Notes: generated from the sequence alone by a model not told the origin. Positions 27,668 through 37,549 are shown, numbered from the stretch's first letter. The stretch: 64,000 nt of DNA from Rothia santali (GCF_024199905.1 NZ_JANAFB010000002.1:106720-170719), one strand, 5' to 3'. A program made the numbers and translations.

Positions 27668-30600
27668 TCAGGAGCGGGAGGAGGAGCTGGTCTGCGCGCG
27701 GGCGGCGAGGTAGGAGGACTGGACGTCGCGCAGCGGGGAGCCGTCGGCGGCCCGGGAGTGGCGCTTCCACTCGCCGTCGCTCGCGAGGTGCCAGGTGGAG
27801 GACTCGTCGGAGACGTACAGGTCGAACATCCGGCGCAGGTAGTCGATGTGCACCGGGTCCTTGATGCGCACCAGCGCCTCGACCCGCCGGTCAAGGTTGC
27901 GGTGCATCATGTCCGCCGAGCCGATGTAGGCCACGGGCTTGCCCCCGTTCTCGAACGTGAACGCCCGCGAGTGCTCGAGGAAGCGCCCCAGCACGGAGCG
28001 GACCGTGATGTTCTCCGACAGCCCGGGGATCCCGGGCCGCAGCGCGCAGATCCCGCGCACGACGACGTTGACCTCGACCCCCGACTGCGAGGCCCGGTAC
28101 AGCGAGTCGATGATCGCCTCGTCGACCATCGAGTTGCACTTGATCTGGATGCGGGCGTCGAGCCCCGCGCGCTGGTGCGCGATCTCCCGGTTGATCCGGT
28201 CGATCAGTCCGGAGCGCAGCGAGCGCGGGGCGACCAGCAGCGTCTCGTAGTTCGTCTTCGGGGCGTACCCGGAGAGCTGGTTGAACAGCCGCGAGACGTC
28301 CTCGGCGATGACCGGGTCACAGGTCAGCAGGCCCAGGTCCTCGTAGAAGCGCGCGGTCGAGGGGTGGTAGTTGCCCGTGCCCAGGTGGCAGTAGCGCCGC
28401 AGCCCGTCGGCCTCGCGGCGGACCACGAGCGAGATCTTGCAGTGCGTCTTCAGGCCCACGATGCCGTAGACCACGTGCACCCCGGCCTCCTCGAGCTTGC
28501 GCGCCCAGGAGATGTTCGCCTGCTCGTCGAAGCGGGCCTTGATCTCCACGACGGCCAGCACCTGCTTGCCGGACTCGGCCGCCTCGATCAGCGCGTCCAC
28601 GATCGGGGAGTCGCCCGAGGTGCGGTACAGGGTCTGCTTGATGGCCTGCACCGCGGGGTCCGCGGCCGCCTGCTCCAGGAACGCCAGGACGCTGGTCGCG
28701 AAGGAGTCGTACGGGTGGTGCAGCAGGACGTCGCGCTCGCGGGTCGCGCCGAAGACGTCGGCGGCATTGGCGGTCTCGGCCGAGTTCAGGAAGCGGGAGG
28801 TGTGGGCCACGAACTTCCGGAAGTGCAGCCGGGGCCGGTTGGCGTCGACGATGTTGGACATGCCGCGCAGGTCCAGCGGGGCGGGGAGCCGGTAGACCTC
28901 GTCCTCGTGGATGCGCAGCTCCGAGACCAGCAGGTCCAGGATCGCCGGGTTGATGGTGTCCTCGACCTCGAGCCGCACCGGGGGGCCGAACCGGCGCCGC
29001 AGCAGCTCCTTCTCGAGCGCCTGGAGGAGGTTCTCGGCGTCGTCCTCCTCCACCTCCAGGTCCTCGTTGCGGGTGACCCGGAAGAGGTGGTGCTCGACGA
29101 CGTCCATGCCCGGGAAGAGCAGGTGCAGGTGCTGGGAGATGATCTCCTCGAGCGGGATGAAGCGGGCCGTGCGGGAGGGCGAGTTGGTCGCGCGGCTCCC
29201 GTCCACCGAGACCATCCGGTCAAGCTGGTCCGGGACCTTGATGCGGGCGAAAAGCTCCTTGCCCGACTGCGGGTTGCGGACGATGACCGCGAGGTTCAGC
29301 GACAGCCCCGAGATGTACGGGAAGGGGTGCGCGGGGTCCACCGCCAGCGGGGTCAGCACGGGGAACAGCTCGCGGGTGAACTGCTCGGACAGCCGCTCTC
29401 GGGCCTCGGCCTCGAGGTCGCCCCACTCGACCATCAGCAGCCCCTCCTCTGCGAGGGCCGGCCGGACCTGGTCGTGGAAGACGCGCGCGTGGCGCTCCTG
29501 CAGCCGGTGGGCCGAGGAGCTGATGAGGTCCATCTGCTCCTCGGGCGTCAGCCCCGAGGCGGAGGGGACCGCGATGCCGGTCGCGATGCGCCGCTTCAGG
29601 CCGGCCACCCGGACCATGAAGAACTCGTCGAGGTTGGAGGCCACGATCGAGAGGAAGTTCAGGCGCTCCAGCAGGTACTGGTCAGGGTCCTCGGCCAGCT
29701 CCAGGACGCGGGTGTTGAAGTCGAGCCACGAGGACTCGCGGTCCAGGAACCGCTCGGGGCCGAAGTCGCCCTGCAGCAGCGGGGTCTGGACCTTCTCCGG
29801 GGCCTCGATGCGGTCGCCGCGGGTGTCGGCCCGCTCGATCTTGGCGATGCTGGTGGTCACGGCGGGCTGGGTCAGGTTGTGCTGCTGCTGGGACTGCCGG
29901 TCGGCCTCCTCCGCCGCGTTCTCGGGGGAGGGGGCGTACATGGTGTCGACGTCCCAGGGCTTGAAGCCCAGCGAACGGTACAGGCCCACCGCGGCGCTGT
30001 TGTCCGCGTCGACGTAGAGCACGATCGCCCGCAGCGGGTCCTCCGAGCCGTCCAGGCCCAGGCGCGCCAGGTAGTCCATGCCCGTGAGCGTGAGGGACCG
30101 GCCCAGACCCGTGCCCTGGGCGTCCGGGGAGACGCCGACGGCGTAGACCTCGCCCTCGCGCTCGCCGGCGGGCTGCTCGGCCTCGATCTTGGTCCAGTGG
30201 AACCCCAGCAGCGCGGGCTTGCCGGTGGAGTCCCGCTCGGACTCCGCCAGGAAGAACCCCTCGGGCCGGAACCAGTCCTCGGCGCGGCGGGCGGAGAGGT
30301 CCTCCAGCGTCAGCTGCCCCTGCTCGGGGTGGTCGGCGAAGGCCTCGGCGTTCAGGGCGATCCAGGCCCCGGCGTCGGCCTCCTCGAAGGTGCGCAGGCG
30401 CACCGGGCCCTTGGGGGAGTGCTGCGCGGCCTGGCGGGCGAGCTCCTCCCGGGCCTGGTTGGTCAGCTCCAGCCGCATCTTCCAGAGCTCGCGGACCGAG
30501 GTGAAGCGGAAGTCCCGGGCCAGCGCGACGGCGGCCAGCGGCGCCGAGTACTCGTCGCTGTCCCCGACGACGCCGGTGCCGTGCACCCACGCCCGGTACC

Positions 30601-30976
30601 GGGGCAGCTCGGCCCCCAGGCCGTGCTCGCCCAGCGCGAACCCCAGCAGGGCCCGCCCGACGCCGTGGCCGCGGGCCCCGGGGGCCACGACCGCCTCGAG
30701 CGTCCCGGCGGCCTCCTCCGACGGCGGCGCGGTGGCGACCGCGGCGCCGACCAGCTCGCCCTCCTCGGACGCGGTCACCAGGAGGAGCCCGGTGCCCTCC
30801 TCGCCCGCGGCGCGGCGCAGCTCCACGAGGCTCTGCTCGGACAGCGGGGCCGCGCCGTCGTGCGACTGGGCCGCCCGCGCGATCCGCTCCACGCGCTCGA
30901 CGAGCCCCGGGGTCGGCCGGGACTCCTCCACGTGGAAGCGCGTCGAGGAGTCGTGCTGCGTCTGCTCCACCGTCAT
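27668..30976 (-). CDS. Fusion of mycothiol synthase (MshD) and polyphosphate kinase 1
   Basis: One uninterrupted 1102-codon ORF. Residues 1 to ~355 form two GNAT domains matching MshD, which acetylates Cys-GlcN-Ins in the last step of mycothiol synthesis; the acetyl-CoA loop of the second domain is [19 protein letters not shown], and the family ending is [18 protein letters not shown] Gln/Glu-rich linker of ~45 residues follows. From ~395 on is complete PPK1: [33 protein letters not shown], the autophosphorylated histidine in HLGTGNY (about H863) and [24 protein letters not shown] precedes the ATG. An internal GTG in the linker (AVTTSIAK) lacks a ribosome site, so a fused product is the simplest reading. 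Confidence 0.93.
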   Translation of the reverse strand: MTVEQTQHDSSTRFHVEESRPTPGLVERVERIARAAQSHDGAAPLSEQSLVELRRAAGEEGTGLLLVTASEEGELVGAAVATAPPSEEAAGTLEAVVAPGARGHGVGRALLGFALGEHGLGAELPRYRAWVHGTGVVGDSDEYSAPLAAVALARDFRFTSVRELWKMRLELTNQAREELARQAAQHSPKGPVRLRTFEEADAGAWIALNAEAFADHPEQGQLTLEDLSARRAEDWFRPEGFFLAESERDSTGKPALLGFHWTKIEAEQPAGEREGEVYAVGVSPDAQGTGLGRSLTLTGMDYLARLGLDGSEDPLRAIVLYVDADNSAAVGLYRSLGFKPWDVDTMYAPSPENAAEEADRQSQQQHNLTQPAVTTSIAKIERADTRGDRIEAPEKVQTPLLQGDFGPERFLDRESSWLDFNTRVLELAEDPDQYLLERLNFLSIVASNLDEFFMVRVAGLKRRIATGIAVPSASGLTPEEQMDLISSSAHRLQERHARVFHDQVRPALAEEGLLMVEWGDLEAEARERLSEQFTRELFPVLTPLAVDPAHPFPYISGLSLNLAVIVRNPQSGKELFARIKVPDQLDRMVSVDGSRATNSPSRTARFIPLEEIISQHLHLLFPGMDVVEHHLFRVTRNEDLEVEEDDAENLLQALEKELLRRRFGPPVRLEVEDTINPAILDLLVSELRIHEDEVYRLPAPLDLRGMSNIVDANRPRLHFRKFVAHTSRFLNSAETANAADVFGATRERDVLLHHPYDSFATSVLAFLEQAAADPAVQAIKQTLYRTSGDSPIVDALIEAAESGKQVLAVVEIKARFDEQANISWARKLEEAGVHVVYGIVGLKTHCKISLVVRREADGLRRYCHLGTGNYHPSTARFYEDLGLLTCDPVIAEDVSRLFNQLSGYAPKTNYETLLVAPRSLRSGLIDRINREIAHQRAGLDARIQIKCNSMVDEAIIDSLYRASQSGVEVNVVVRGICALRPGIPGLSENITVRSVLGRFLEHSRAFTFENGGKPVAYIGSADMMHRNLDRRVEALVRIKDPVHIDYLRRMFDLYVSDESSTWHLASDGEWKRHSRAADGSPLRDVQSSYLAARAQTSSSSRS

Positions 30977-31186
30977 GTCCGTCTCCTCTCACCGGAGCGG
31001 GGCCTGACAGCGCCCCGCGCACCTCTCCCACACTCTAACAATCCGCGCGGCCCGCCCGACCCCGTGCGAGGCCGGCGCGGGGCATGGCGGTGGACGACGG
31101 GCGCGGACCCGCCCCGCCGTCCACAGCCTGCGCGACCGGCCGGCGTCGTCCGCGGGCCGCGAGGCACGGGCCGCGGCGCCGGAGCC
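30977..31186. other. Intergenic region between glnR and mshD-ppk
   Basis: About 210 bases, no gene. Minus-strand TAGAGT (31032-31037) is a possible -10 for the mshD-ppk operon, giving a ~50-base leader with GAGGAG at its end. Confidence 0.4.
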
Positions 31187-31861
31187 TCAAGAGGAGCCGG
31201 CGGCGAAGCTGTAGCCGACGTTGCGGACGGTCGTGATGAGCTGCTCGTGGTCGTTGCCGAGCTTGGCCCGCAGCCGCCGGATGTGCACATCGACCGTGCG
31301 CGTGCCGCCGTAGTAGTCGTACCCCCAGACCTCCGAGAGCAGCTGGACCCGCGTGAAGACCCGGCCCGAGTTCTGGGCGAGGAACTTCAGCAGCTCGAAC
31401 TCCTTGAAGGTGAGGTTCAGCGGGTTCCCGTTGACCCGCGCGACGTAGGAGGCCTCGTCGATGCTCACGGCGCCGGAGCGGATGACGGCCTCGCGTTCCG
31501 GCTCGTCCTCGGTGCGCTCGCCCGCGAAGCGCAGCCGGGCGTCCAGCTCGGCCGGCCCGGCGGTGCTCAGGATGAAGTCGGTGATCGACCAGTGGGCCGA
31601 GACGGCGGCCAGCCCGCCCTCGCCCACGACCGCGATCAGCGGCAGGTGGACGCCCGCGGCGCGCAGCAGCTGGGCGGTGTTCTTGGCGGTCACGAGGGCC
31701 TGGCGGGCGTCGAGGAGCACGACGTCGGCCTCCAGCGCCCGCACGGCCTCCGCCTTGATCGCGGCGGGCTGCGCGCTGATCCGATGCGTCAGCAGCTCGA
31801 GCGAGGGCAGCACCTCGGCAGCCTCGTCGGCGGTGTCGCTGAGCATCAGGATGTGGACCAC
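31187..31861 (-). CDS. glnR: GlnR, orphan OmpR-type nitrogen regulator
   Basis: Global nitrogen-metabolism activator/repressor of actinobacteria, a response regulator without a cognate kinase. 224 residues. The atypical receiver has the LLDAR aspartate but lacks a normal acidic pocket. The C-terminal winged helix is very similar to GlnR: LTFKEFELLKFLAQNSGRVFTR, LLSEVWGYDYYGGTRTVDVHIRRLRAKLG, TVRNVGYSF. The start is GTG 31861 with GGAGGT 5 bases upstream. A -10-like TATACT at 31947-31952 (minus) suggests a leader of ~80 bases. It is divergent from the membrane protein at 32109. Confidence 0.92.
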   Translation of the reverse strand: MVHILMLSDTADEAAEVLPSLELLTHRISAQPAAIKAEAVRALEADVVLLDARQALVTAKNTAQLLRAAGVHLPLIAVVGEGGLAAVSAHWSITDFILSTAGPAELDARLRFAGERTEDEPEREAVIRSGAVSIDEASYVARVNGNPLNLTFKEFELLKFLAQNSGRVFTRVQLLSEVWGYDYYGGTRTVDVHIRRLRAKLGNDHEQLITTVRNVGYSFAAGSS

Positions 31862-32108
31862 GTACTACCTCCGGGGTGTGGCGTGCCGGCCGGCCCATGA
31901 CGGGCACGGGCGTGCTGTATTCGGGCGGCGCCGGTGCCTGAGGGACAGTATATGGCGTGCGGCACCCGGGGCCGGGGAGGCCGGGGCACGCCGGCGCAGC
32001 GAGATCCGCGCTCCGGGCCCGCCCGGTTAGACTGACAGGATCAGGCCGCGGAGACGACGCGCCGGGACGCGCCGGGCACCGGCGGGGCAGCCGATCGCAC
32101 GGAGGAAC

Positions 32109-32795
32109 ATGGAAGCCACCCCAGGGGAGGGCCGCGAACGCGCGCTGAGCCGCGTCGGGACGCACGGGAGGGAGCGCTACGCGCTCGTGGCGCTCTCGAG
32201 CGTCGTCGCGCTCGTGCTCTCGCTGACCGGGGCCGTCCTCTCGCCCGAGGTCTCGCTGGTCGTCACCGTGGTCATGGTCCTGACGATCGCCTGGGGGTGG
32301 CCCGCGGCGTCGGGCGCGGCCGCGCTGCGGGACCAGAAGCGGGTCGTGTCCCACACCTGCCTCATCGCCGGCTGCGGGCTGCTGAGCTGCGTCGTCGTGT
32401 ACGTCTTCTCCATCGACCGGCTGCTGTACCTGCTGCCGGCGGTGGTGGCCGTGGGCGTGCTGCTGTGCTTCATCGTCGAGCTGGCGCGCGGGGAGGGCGC
32501 GCGGGGGCGGCTCGAGTCGGTCATCGCCGCGACCGCCGGCGTGCTGGCCTCCGTGAGCTCCTCGGGGTGGATCGGCATGGCCGTCGTGCACTCCGAGACC
32601 AGCGCCGACGCCGTGGTGTGGGGGACCGGCCTGATCATCGCCGCGTGCATCGGGTTCGTGGGCGGGCGGATGATCTGGGCCGGCCCGCGGGACGGTCCGC
32701 GACGGGGCGCGATCACCCTCGGCGTCACGCCCGTGGCCTTTTTCGGGACCCTCGGCTACGCGGGGACGTTCTTCCTCCTGGCCGTGCTACGTTAA
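32109..32795 (+). CDS. Polytopic membrane protein of unknown function
   Basis: 228 residues, six to seven hydrophobic helices (for example ALVALSSVVALVLSLTGAVL and LLYLLPAVVAVGVLLCFIVEL), ending TLGYAGTFFLLAVLR. I do not recognise a named family; actinobacterial glnR is often accompanied by such a permease-like gene. GGAGGAA precedes the ATG. TAGACT at 32028-32033 is the probable -10. The N-terminal ~20 residues are hydrophilic and basic. It is followed after 4 bases by the 36-codon ORF. Confidence 0.75.
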   Translation: MEATPGEGRERALSRVGTHGRERYALVALSSVVALVLSLTGAVLSPEVSLVVTVVMVLTIAWGWPAASGAAALRDQKRVVSHTCLIAGCGLLSCVVVYVFSIDRLLYLLPAVVAVGVLLCFIVELARGEGARGRLESVIAATAGVLASVSSSGWIGMAVVHSETSADAVVWGTGLIIAACIGFVGGRMIWAGPRDGPRRGAITLGVTPVAFFGTLGYAGTFFLLAVLR

Positions 32796-32799
32796 GGCC

Positions 32800-32910
32800 A
32801 TGATCATCGCTCTGGAAATCTTCTACCTGTCCCTGCTGGGCATCGCCAGCCTGGCCATCGCGGGGTCCGCGGCCGTGGTCGTGGCGCGTCTGTTCAAGGG
32901 TCAGAAGTAG
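32800..32910 (+). CDS. 36-residue single-helix membrane peptide
   Basis: Short ORF, MIIALEIFYLSLLGIASLAI then AGSAAVVVARLFKGQK. One hydrophobic helix of about 25 residues with a basic C-terminus (RLFKGQK), so the C-terminus should face the cytoplasm. AAGG precedes the ATG, and TACGTT lies 6 bases upstream as a possible -10. An intrinsic terminator starts 17 bases after the stop, which supports expression as the last cistron. The function is unknown; short peptides like this often sit in a larger membrane complex. Confidence 0.6.
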   Translation: MIIALEIFYLSLLGIASLAIAGSAAVVVARLFKGQK

Positions 32911-32926
32911 CCTCATCGACCGTTCG

Positions 32927-32966
32927 CCGAGAGCCTGGGCATGGATGCCCGGGCTCTCGGTGTTTT
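32927..32966 (+). terminator. Intrinsic terminator after the small membrane ORF
   Basis: 15-bp stem (32927-32941 with 32946-32960, one G-U pair), TGGA loop, then TGTTTT. The T run merges with the -10 of the next gene. Confidence 0.88.
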
Positions 32967-32971
32967 AAGAT
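32966..32971 (+). promoter_or_regulatory. -10 element of the nitrobindin-like gene
   Basis: TAAGAT, 6 bases before ATG 32978. It overlaps the end of the upstream terminator's T run; the start is probably leaderless. Confidence 0.45.
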
Positions 32972-32977
32972 GGGGTC

Positions 32978-33583
32978 ATGCCTATTGAGATCCCCGCGAA
33001 CCTGACCCCCGAACTCGTGCCCTTCGCCTGGCTGCTCGGCGAGTGGGAGGGGGTGGGCGTGCTCGGCTACGGCGAGCAGGAGGAGCGCCAGTTCGGCCAG
33101 ATCGTCTCCTTCCGCCAGAACGGCCTCCCGTACCTCGAGTACCGCGCCGAGTCGTACCTCCTCGACGAGGAGGGCAACCAGACCCGCCCGCTCTCCGTGG
33201 AGACCGGGTTCTGGCAGCTAGACCGCCCGCTCGAGGACGGCGACCCGGGGCCGGGGCTGCTGCCCGCCGACGTCGTGCCCGTCATGACCTCCGCGGAGGA
33301 CGTCGAGAAGCTGCGCCGCGAGGAGGGCGGCTTCGAGATGATCGCGAACATCGACCACCCCGGCGGCATCAGCGAGATGTACGTCGGCGTCATCGAGGGG
33401 CCCCGGATCCAGATGGCCACCGACGCCGTGATGCGCAGCTCGGGCGCCAAGGAGTACGCGGCCGCCTCGCGCATGTACGGCCTCGTCAACGGCGAGCTCA
33501 TGTGGGCCTGGGACATGTCGGCCATGGGCCAGGGCATGGGCTCCCACGCCTCGGCGCGCCTGCGGAGGGTGGAGGGCTCGTGA
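32978..33583 (+). CDS. Nitrobindin-like haem-binding protein (FABP family, DUF1794)
   Basis: 201-residue beta-barrel protein; relatives bind haem b and handle nitric oxide or peroxynitrite. It shows the barrel-start motif LLGEWEGVGVLGYG, repeated strands (FRQNGLPYLEYRAESYL, ETGFWQL), GGISEMYVGVIEGPRIQMATD, and a C-terminal strand with a histidine in the position of the haem ligand (MGSHASARLRRV). An insertion of ~15 residues (EDGDPGPGLLPADVV) enlarges one loop. Its stop overlaps the GTG of the next gene (GTGA), so the two are coupled. Confidence 0.88.
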   Translation: MPIEIPANLTPELVPFAWLLGEWEGVGVLGYGEQEERQFGQIVSFRQNGLPYLEYRAESYLLDEEGNQTRPLSVETGFWQLDRPLEDGDPGPGLLPADVVPVMTSAEDVEKLRREEGGFEMIANIDHPGGISEMYVGVIEGPRIQMATDAVMRSSGAKEYAAASRMYGLVNGELMWAWDMSAMGQGMGSHASARLRRVEGS

Positions 33584-34719
33584 GCCGCCGCTCCCCGCTG
33601 CTGGGCCTGCACGGCGCGGTCGAGGCCGCTGCGCCCGACGCCGGCGTGGCCGCGCACTACGGCGACCCGGTCAAGGAGCAGCGCGCCCTGGCCCGCGACG
33701 ACGGCGGCGCCCCCGCGGCCGTGGACCTCTCGCACCGGGAGATCGTGACCATCGCCGGGGAGGACCGCGCGTCCTGGCTCACCACGCTCTCCTCGCAGGT
33801 GATCACCGGGCTGCCCGCCGGCGCCTCGGCCGAGACCACCCTGCTGACCGTGCAGGGGCGGATCGACTACGCCCCGCACGTGATCGTGGGGGAGGACCGG
33901 CTGTGGCTGATCGTCGAGGCCGGGCAGGCGGAGCCGCTCGCGGCGTTCCTCGACTCCATGCGCTTCATGCTCCGGGTCGAGGTGGCCAACGTCAGCGACG
34001 AGTTCGCGGTGATCGGCTCCGGCCGGGACCTCGCCGAGGCGCTGGGCCCGGACCTGGCGTGCCCGGTGTGGCGCGACCCGTGGCCGGGGGTCGTCGAGGG
34101 GGGAATCGCCTACTCGGGGCCGGATCATCCGGGGGAGGGCCACGCCTGGTTCGAGGCGGTCGTGCCCCGGGACCGGCTGCCCGGGCTCGGGCTGCGCTGG
34201 TCGGGCGTGTGGGCCGCGGAGGCCCTGCGCATCGAGGCGTGGCGCCCGCGCGTCGCGACCGAGGTCGACGAGCGCACCATCCCCCACGAGCTGGACCTGC
34301 TGCGCACGGCGGTGCACCTGGCCAAGGGCTGCTACAAGGGGCAGGAGACGGTGGCCCGCGTGCACAACCTCGGGCACCCGCCGCGCCGCCTGGTCTTCCT
34401 GGACCTCGACGGCTCGGAGCACACGATCCCGGCCCGCGGCTCGGCCGTGCGGCTCGGGGAGCGGACGGTCGGGCGGGTGACCAGCGTGGCCCAGCACCAC
34501 GAGGCCGGTCCCATCGCGCTCGCGGTCGTCAAGCGCTCGGTGGACCCCGGTGCCCAGCTCACCGTCCTCGACGACGGCGGGGACTCCGCGCAGGCCGAGA
34601 CCCGTGACGCCGAGGGCGCCCCCGCAGCGATCGAGTATGCCGCGGCGCAGACCGTGATCGTGGAGCCCGACGCCGGGCAGGCCGCGGGCCGCCGGAACCG
34701 GGCGGACTTCCTGCGCTGA
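33580..34719 (+). CDS. YgfZ/GcvT-domain folate-binding protein
   Basis: 379-residue protein related to aminomethyltransferase that supports iron-sulfur cluster assembly or repair in a folate-dependent way. It carries the YgfZ signature KGCYKGQET, with the conserved cysteine, and the GcvT-like N-terminal motif VDLSHREIVTIAGEDRASWL. GTG 33580 overlaps the nitrobindin-like stop; the frame is open upstream but lies within that gene. The C-terminal ~40 residues are an Ala/Glu-rich extension. The pairing with a haem-NO protein fits an oxidative or nitrosative stress theme, which is inference. Confidence 0.92.
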   Translation: MSRRSPLLGLHGAVEAAAPDAGVAAHYGDPVKEQRALARDDGGAPAAVDLSHREIVTIAGEDRASWLTTLSSQVITGLPAGASAETTLLTVQGRIDYAPHVIVGEDRLWLIVEAGQAEPLAAFLDSMRFMLRVEVANVSDEFAVIGSGRDLAEALGPDLACPVWRDPWPGVVEGGIAYSGPDHPGEGHAWFEAVVPRDRLPGLGLRWSGVWAAEALRIEAWRPRVATEVDERTIPHELDLLRTAVHLAKGCYKGQETVARVHNLGHPPRRLVFLDLDGSEHTIPARGSAVRLGERTVGRVTSVAQHHEAGPIALAVVKRSVDPGAQLTVLDDGGDSAQAETRDAEGAPAAIEYAAAQTVIVEPDAGQAAGRRNRADFLR

Positions 34720-34732
34720 GCCGGAAGGGGCG

Positions 34733-34764
34733 GGCGGGGAGAGGTCCTGCGGGCCCTCCCCGCC
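34733..34764. terminator. Hairpin between convergent ygfZ-like and pfkA genes
   Basis: 9-bp stem GGCGGGGAG/CTCCCCGCC with a 14-base loop between convergent genes. Confidence 0.55.
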
Positions 34765-34833
34765 GGATCTGGGCTCCCGGCCGCGCTGGCCCGCCACCGT
34801 CCGGGGCTGGGCCCGCCGCGGGAACCGCCCCGG

Positions 34834-35865
34834 TCAGCGGCCGAAGAGGACCTTGGCCTCGTCCCAGCGGTGCTGCGGGACCTGCTTCAGGTTGTTCAGC
34901 GCCTCGGAGAAGTCCACGCGCACGACGTCGGTGCCCTTCAGCGCGACCATCCGGCCCCACTCCTTGTCGTGGATCATGTCCACCACGGCCATGCCGAAGC
35001 GGGTGGCCAGCACGCGGTCGAACCCCGTGGGGGCCCCGCCGCGCTGGATGTGCCCCAGCGTGGTGTTGCGGGTCTCGATGCCGGTCAGCCGCTCGATCTC
35101 CTCGGTCACGTACTCACCGATCCCGCCGAGCCGGGGCCGGCCGTCCTTCTCGGTGCCCTTCTCGTGCAGCACCTCGTCGAACCCCTCGGGGATGAACCCC
35201 TCCGCGACGACCACCAGCGGCGCGCGCCCGCGGTCGTGCACCTCCTTGACCCACTCGGCGACCTGGCTCATCGGGACCCTCTGCTCCGGGATCAGCACGG
35301 CGTGCGCGCCGGCCGACATCCCCGAGTGCAGCGCGATCCAGCCGACGTGCCGCCCCATGACTTCGGCGACCATGCAGCGGTGGTGGGACTCGCCCGTGGT
35401 GCGCAGGCGGTCCATCGCGTCGGTCGCGATCGAGACCGCGGTGTCGAAGCCGAAGGTGTAGTCGGTGGCCTGGAGGTCGTTGTCGATGGTCTTGGGCACG
35501 CCCACGACCGGCAGGCCGGCGTCGGCGAGCCGCTTGGCCCCGGCCAGCGTGCCCTCGCCGCCGATCGCGACGATCGCGTCGATGTGGTGGCGCTCCAGCA
35601 CGATCGAGATGTTCTCCGGCCCGCCGTGCGGCCCGTCGAAGGGATTGGTCCGGGAGGTGCCCAGGATCGTCCCCCCGGTCCGGGCGAGGCCGCGCACCTT
35701 GGTGCGGGGGAGGTCCATGACGTCGCCCTCGACGACGCCGCGCCACCCGTCCCGGAAGCCGACGAACTCGTCATCGTAGGTCTTGACGCCGTTGAGCACG
35801 GCGCCCCGGATGACGGCGTTGAGCCCGGGGCAGTCGCCCCCACTGGTCAGCAGTCCGATCTTCAT
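34834..35865 (-). CDS. pfkA: 6-phosphofructokinase (actinobacterial group, G104/K124 type)
   Basis: Phosphorylates fructose 6-phosphate in glycolysis. 343 residues. Nucleotide loop MKIGLLTSGGDCPGLNA; donor-site motif AIGGEGTLAGA; catalytic PKTIDND; MGRHVGWIA and GHIQRGGAPTGFDR for substrate. The donor-site glycine (GGEG) predicts ATP use, while the lysine in PKTIDND is the residue usual in pyrophosphate-dependent relatives. The same mixture occurs in some actinobacterial ATP enzymes, so ATP is my guess. AGGAGAA precedes the ATG, and TAGGAT (complement of 35933-35938) is a possible -10. Confidence 0.95.
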   Translation of the reverse strand: MKIGLLTSGGDCPGLNAVIRGAVLNGVKTYDDEFVGFRDGWRGVVEGDVMDLPRTKVRGLARTGGTILGTSRTNPFDGPHGGPENISIVLERHHIDAIVAIGGEGTLAGAKRLADAGLPVVGVPKTIDNDLQATDYTFGFDTAVSIATDAMDRLRTTGESHHRCMVAEVMGRHVGWIALHSGMSAGAHAVLIPEQRVPMSQVAEWVKEVHDRGRAPLVVVAEGFIPEGFDEVLHEKGTEKDGRPRLGGIGEYVTEEIERLTGIETRNTTLGHIQRGGAPTGFDRVLATRFGMAVVDMIHDKEWGRMVALKGTDVVRVDFSEALNNLKQVPQHRWDEAKVLFGR

Positions 35866-35974
35866 CTCGGCCTTCTCCTAGCTTGATCACGGTGGTCTGG
35901 TCGGGCGGGAATCTGGGTTCCCATCCTACCCTGCGGGGCCGTGGGATCGTGTGTGTTCCCGAGGGTTTCGTCCG

Positions 35975-37186
35975 TCAGCGCTGCGCCGTCGCGAGCAGGC
36001 GCTGGATCCGCTCGACGCCCTCCCGCAGGTCGTCGTCGGCCAGCGCGTAGGAGAGCCGGAGGTAGCCCGAGGGGCCGAAGGCCTCGCCCGGGACCACCGC
36101 GACCTCGGCCTCCTCCAGGATCACCTCGGCGAGGTCCTGGGAGGAGTCGATGCGGCGGCCCGAGACGGTGCTGCCGATCAGCCCGGTCACGTCCGGGTAG
36201 ACGTAGAAGGCGCCCTCCGGCGTCGGGCAGTGCACGCCCTCGATCGCGTTGAGCCCCTCGACGATGGCGCGGCGGCGCCGGTCGAAGGCGACCTTCATCT
36301 CCTCGACGGCGTCCATGGAGCCGGAGACGGCCGCGATCGCCGCGCGCTGGGCGACGTTGTTGACGTTGGAGCTCAGGTGCGACTGCAGGTTGGCGGCGGC
36401 CTTCAGGACGTCGGCCGCGGCGATCATCCAGCCCACGCGCCACCCGGTCATCGCGTAGGTCTTGGCGACGCCGTTGAGCACGATCACCCGATCGCCCAGC
36501 TCGGGCACGGCCGTGGCGATCGAGGTGAAGGGCGTGCCGTCGTAGGTCAGGTGCTCGTAGATCTCGTCGGTGATGACGAAGACGCCCTTCTCCGCGGCCC
36601 ACCGGCCGATGGCCGCGGTCTCCTCGGGCGAGTAGACGGCGCCGGTGGGATTGGAGGGGGAGACGAAGATCAGGGCCTTGGTCCGCTCCGTGAAGGCCTC
36701 CTCCAGCAGGTCCACGGTCACCTTGTACTCCAGCTCGGACCCGGCGAAGACCTCGACCGGGACGCCGCCGGCCAACCGGATCGCCTCGGGGTAGGTGGTC
36801 CAGTAGGGGGCGGGCAGGAGGACCTCGTCGCCCTCGTCGATGACGGTCGCGAACGCCTCGTAGACCGCCTGCTTGCCGCCGTTGGTCACCAGGACCTGCG
36901 AGGGCTCGACGTCGTAGCCGGAGTCCCGACGGGTCTTCTCGGCGATGGCGGCGCGCAGCTCGGGCAGGCCCGCGGCCGGGGTGTAGCGGAAGTTGGCGGG
37001 GTCCTCGAGCGCCTCGCGGGCGGCGTCGACGATGTAGCCGGGGGTCGAGAAGTCCGGCTCGCCGGCGCCGAACCCGATCACGGGGCGCCCCGCCGCCTTG
37101 AGGGCCTTGGCCTTGGAGTCGACGGCCAGGGTGGCCGAGGGGGCGATGGCTGCGATGCGGGCGGAGATGCGCTCGTGGGAGGTCAT
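35975..37186 (-). CDS. aspC: Aspartate aminotransferase (class I/II, AspC-like)
   Basis: PLP enzyme moving the amino group between aspartate and 2-oxoglutarate. 403 residues. Conserved spots: [18 protein letters not shown] (phosphate/PLP cradle), [32 protein letters not shown], the Schiff-base lysine in [16 protein letters not shown], and the terminal arginine in GYLRLSYA. A gene of this type upstream of and divergent from tRNA-Trp/secE is common in Micrococcales. AGAGAG precedes the ATG. Confidence 0.95.
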   Translation of the reverse strand: MTSHERISARIAAIAPSATLAVDSKAKALKAAGRPVIGFGAGEPDFSTPGYIVDAAREALEDPANFRYTPAAGLPELRAAIAEKTRRDSGYDVEPSQVLVTNGGKQAVYEAFATVIDEGDEVLLPAPYWTTYPEAIRLAGGVPVEVFAGSELEYKVTVDLLEEAFTERTKALIFVSPSNPTGAVYSPEETAAIGRWAAEKGVFVITDEIYEHLTYDGTPFTSIATAVPELGDRVIVLNGVAKTYAMTGWRVGWMIAAADVLKAAANLQSHLSSNVNNVAQRAAIAAVSGSMDAVEEMKVAFDRRRRAIVEGLNAIEGVHCPTPEGAFYVYPDVTGLIGSTVSGRRIDSSQDLAEVILEEAEVAVVPGEAFGPSGYLRLSYALADDDLREGVERIQRLLATAQR

Positions 37187-37359
37187 GGTCTCTCTTCTCT
37201 GGGGCGTCTCGGGCGGTGGGCGGCGGGGGAGCTGGCCCCCCGGTCAATCCTAGGTGGCGGAGGTCTCGGAAGCCTAGGACGGATCGCCGGGGGCGGGGGT
37301 CCTCGGCCCGCTCCCGGAGAGAGGGCGCGGACGCTCCCGGCTCCCTCCCGGGCGTCGCG

Positions 37360-37388
37360 TTGCGTCGTGCGAGCGGAGCCGCTACAGT
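37360..37388 (+). promoter_or_regulatory. Promoter of tRNA-Trp/secE/nusG
   Basis: TTGCGT (37360-37365), 17 bases, TACAGT (37383-37388). Confidence 0.7.
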
Positions 37389-37476
37389 AGTTCCCGGTGC
37401 TCACAACCCAGTGATCGAGTGCGCCTTGAAGCGGCTCGGGATCTGAACAGTGGGGCGGCGACTCACAGGTTGCCGA

Positions 37477-37549
37477 AGGGCAGTGGCGCAATTGGTAGCG
37501 CAGCGGTCTCCAAAACCGCAGGTTGCAGGTTCGAGTCCTGTCTGCCCTG
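37477..37549 (+). tRNA. tRNA-Trp (anticodon CCA)
   Basis: Acceptor AGGGCAG/CTGCCCT, anticodon CCA in GGTCTCCAAAACC, T-arm GCAGGTTCGAGTCCTGT, discriminator G. It precedes secE, as is standard in actinobacteria. Confidence 0.97.

Noticed and set aside
27758..31900. A 1380-codon plus-strand frame opposite mshD-ppk and glnR
   Set aside because: It is antisense to clearly conserved proteins and has no recognisable domain; a composition artefact.
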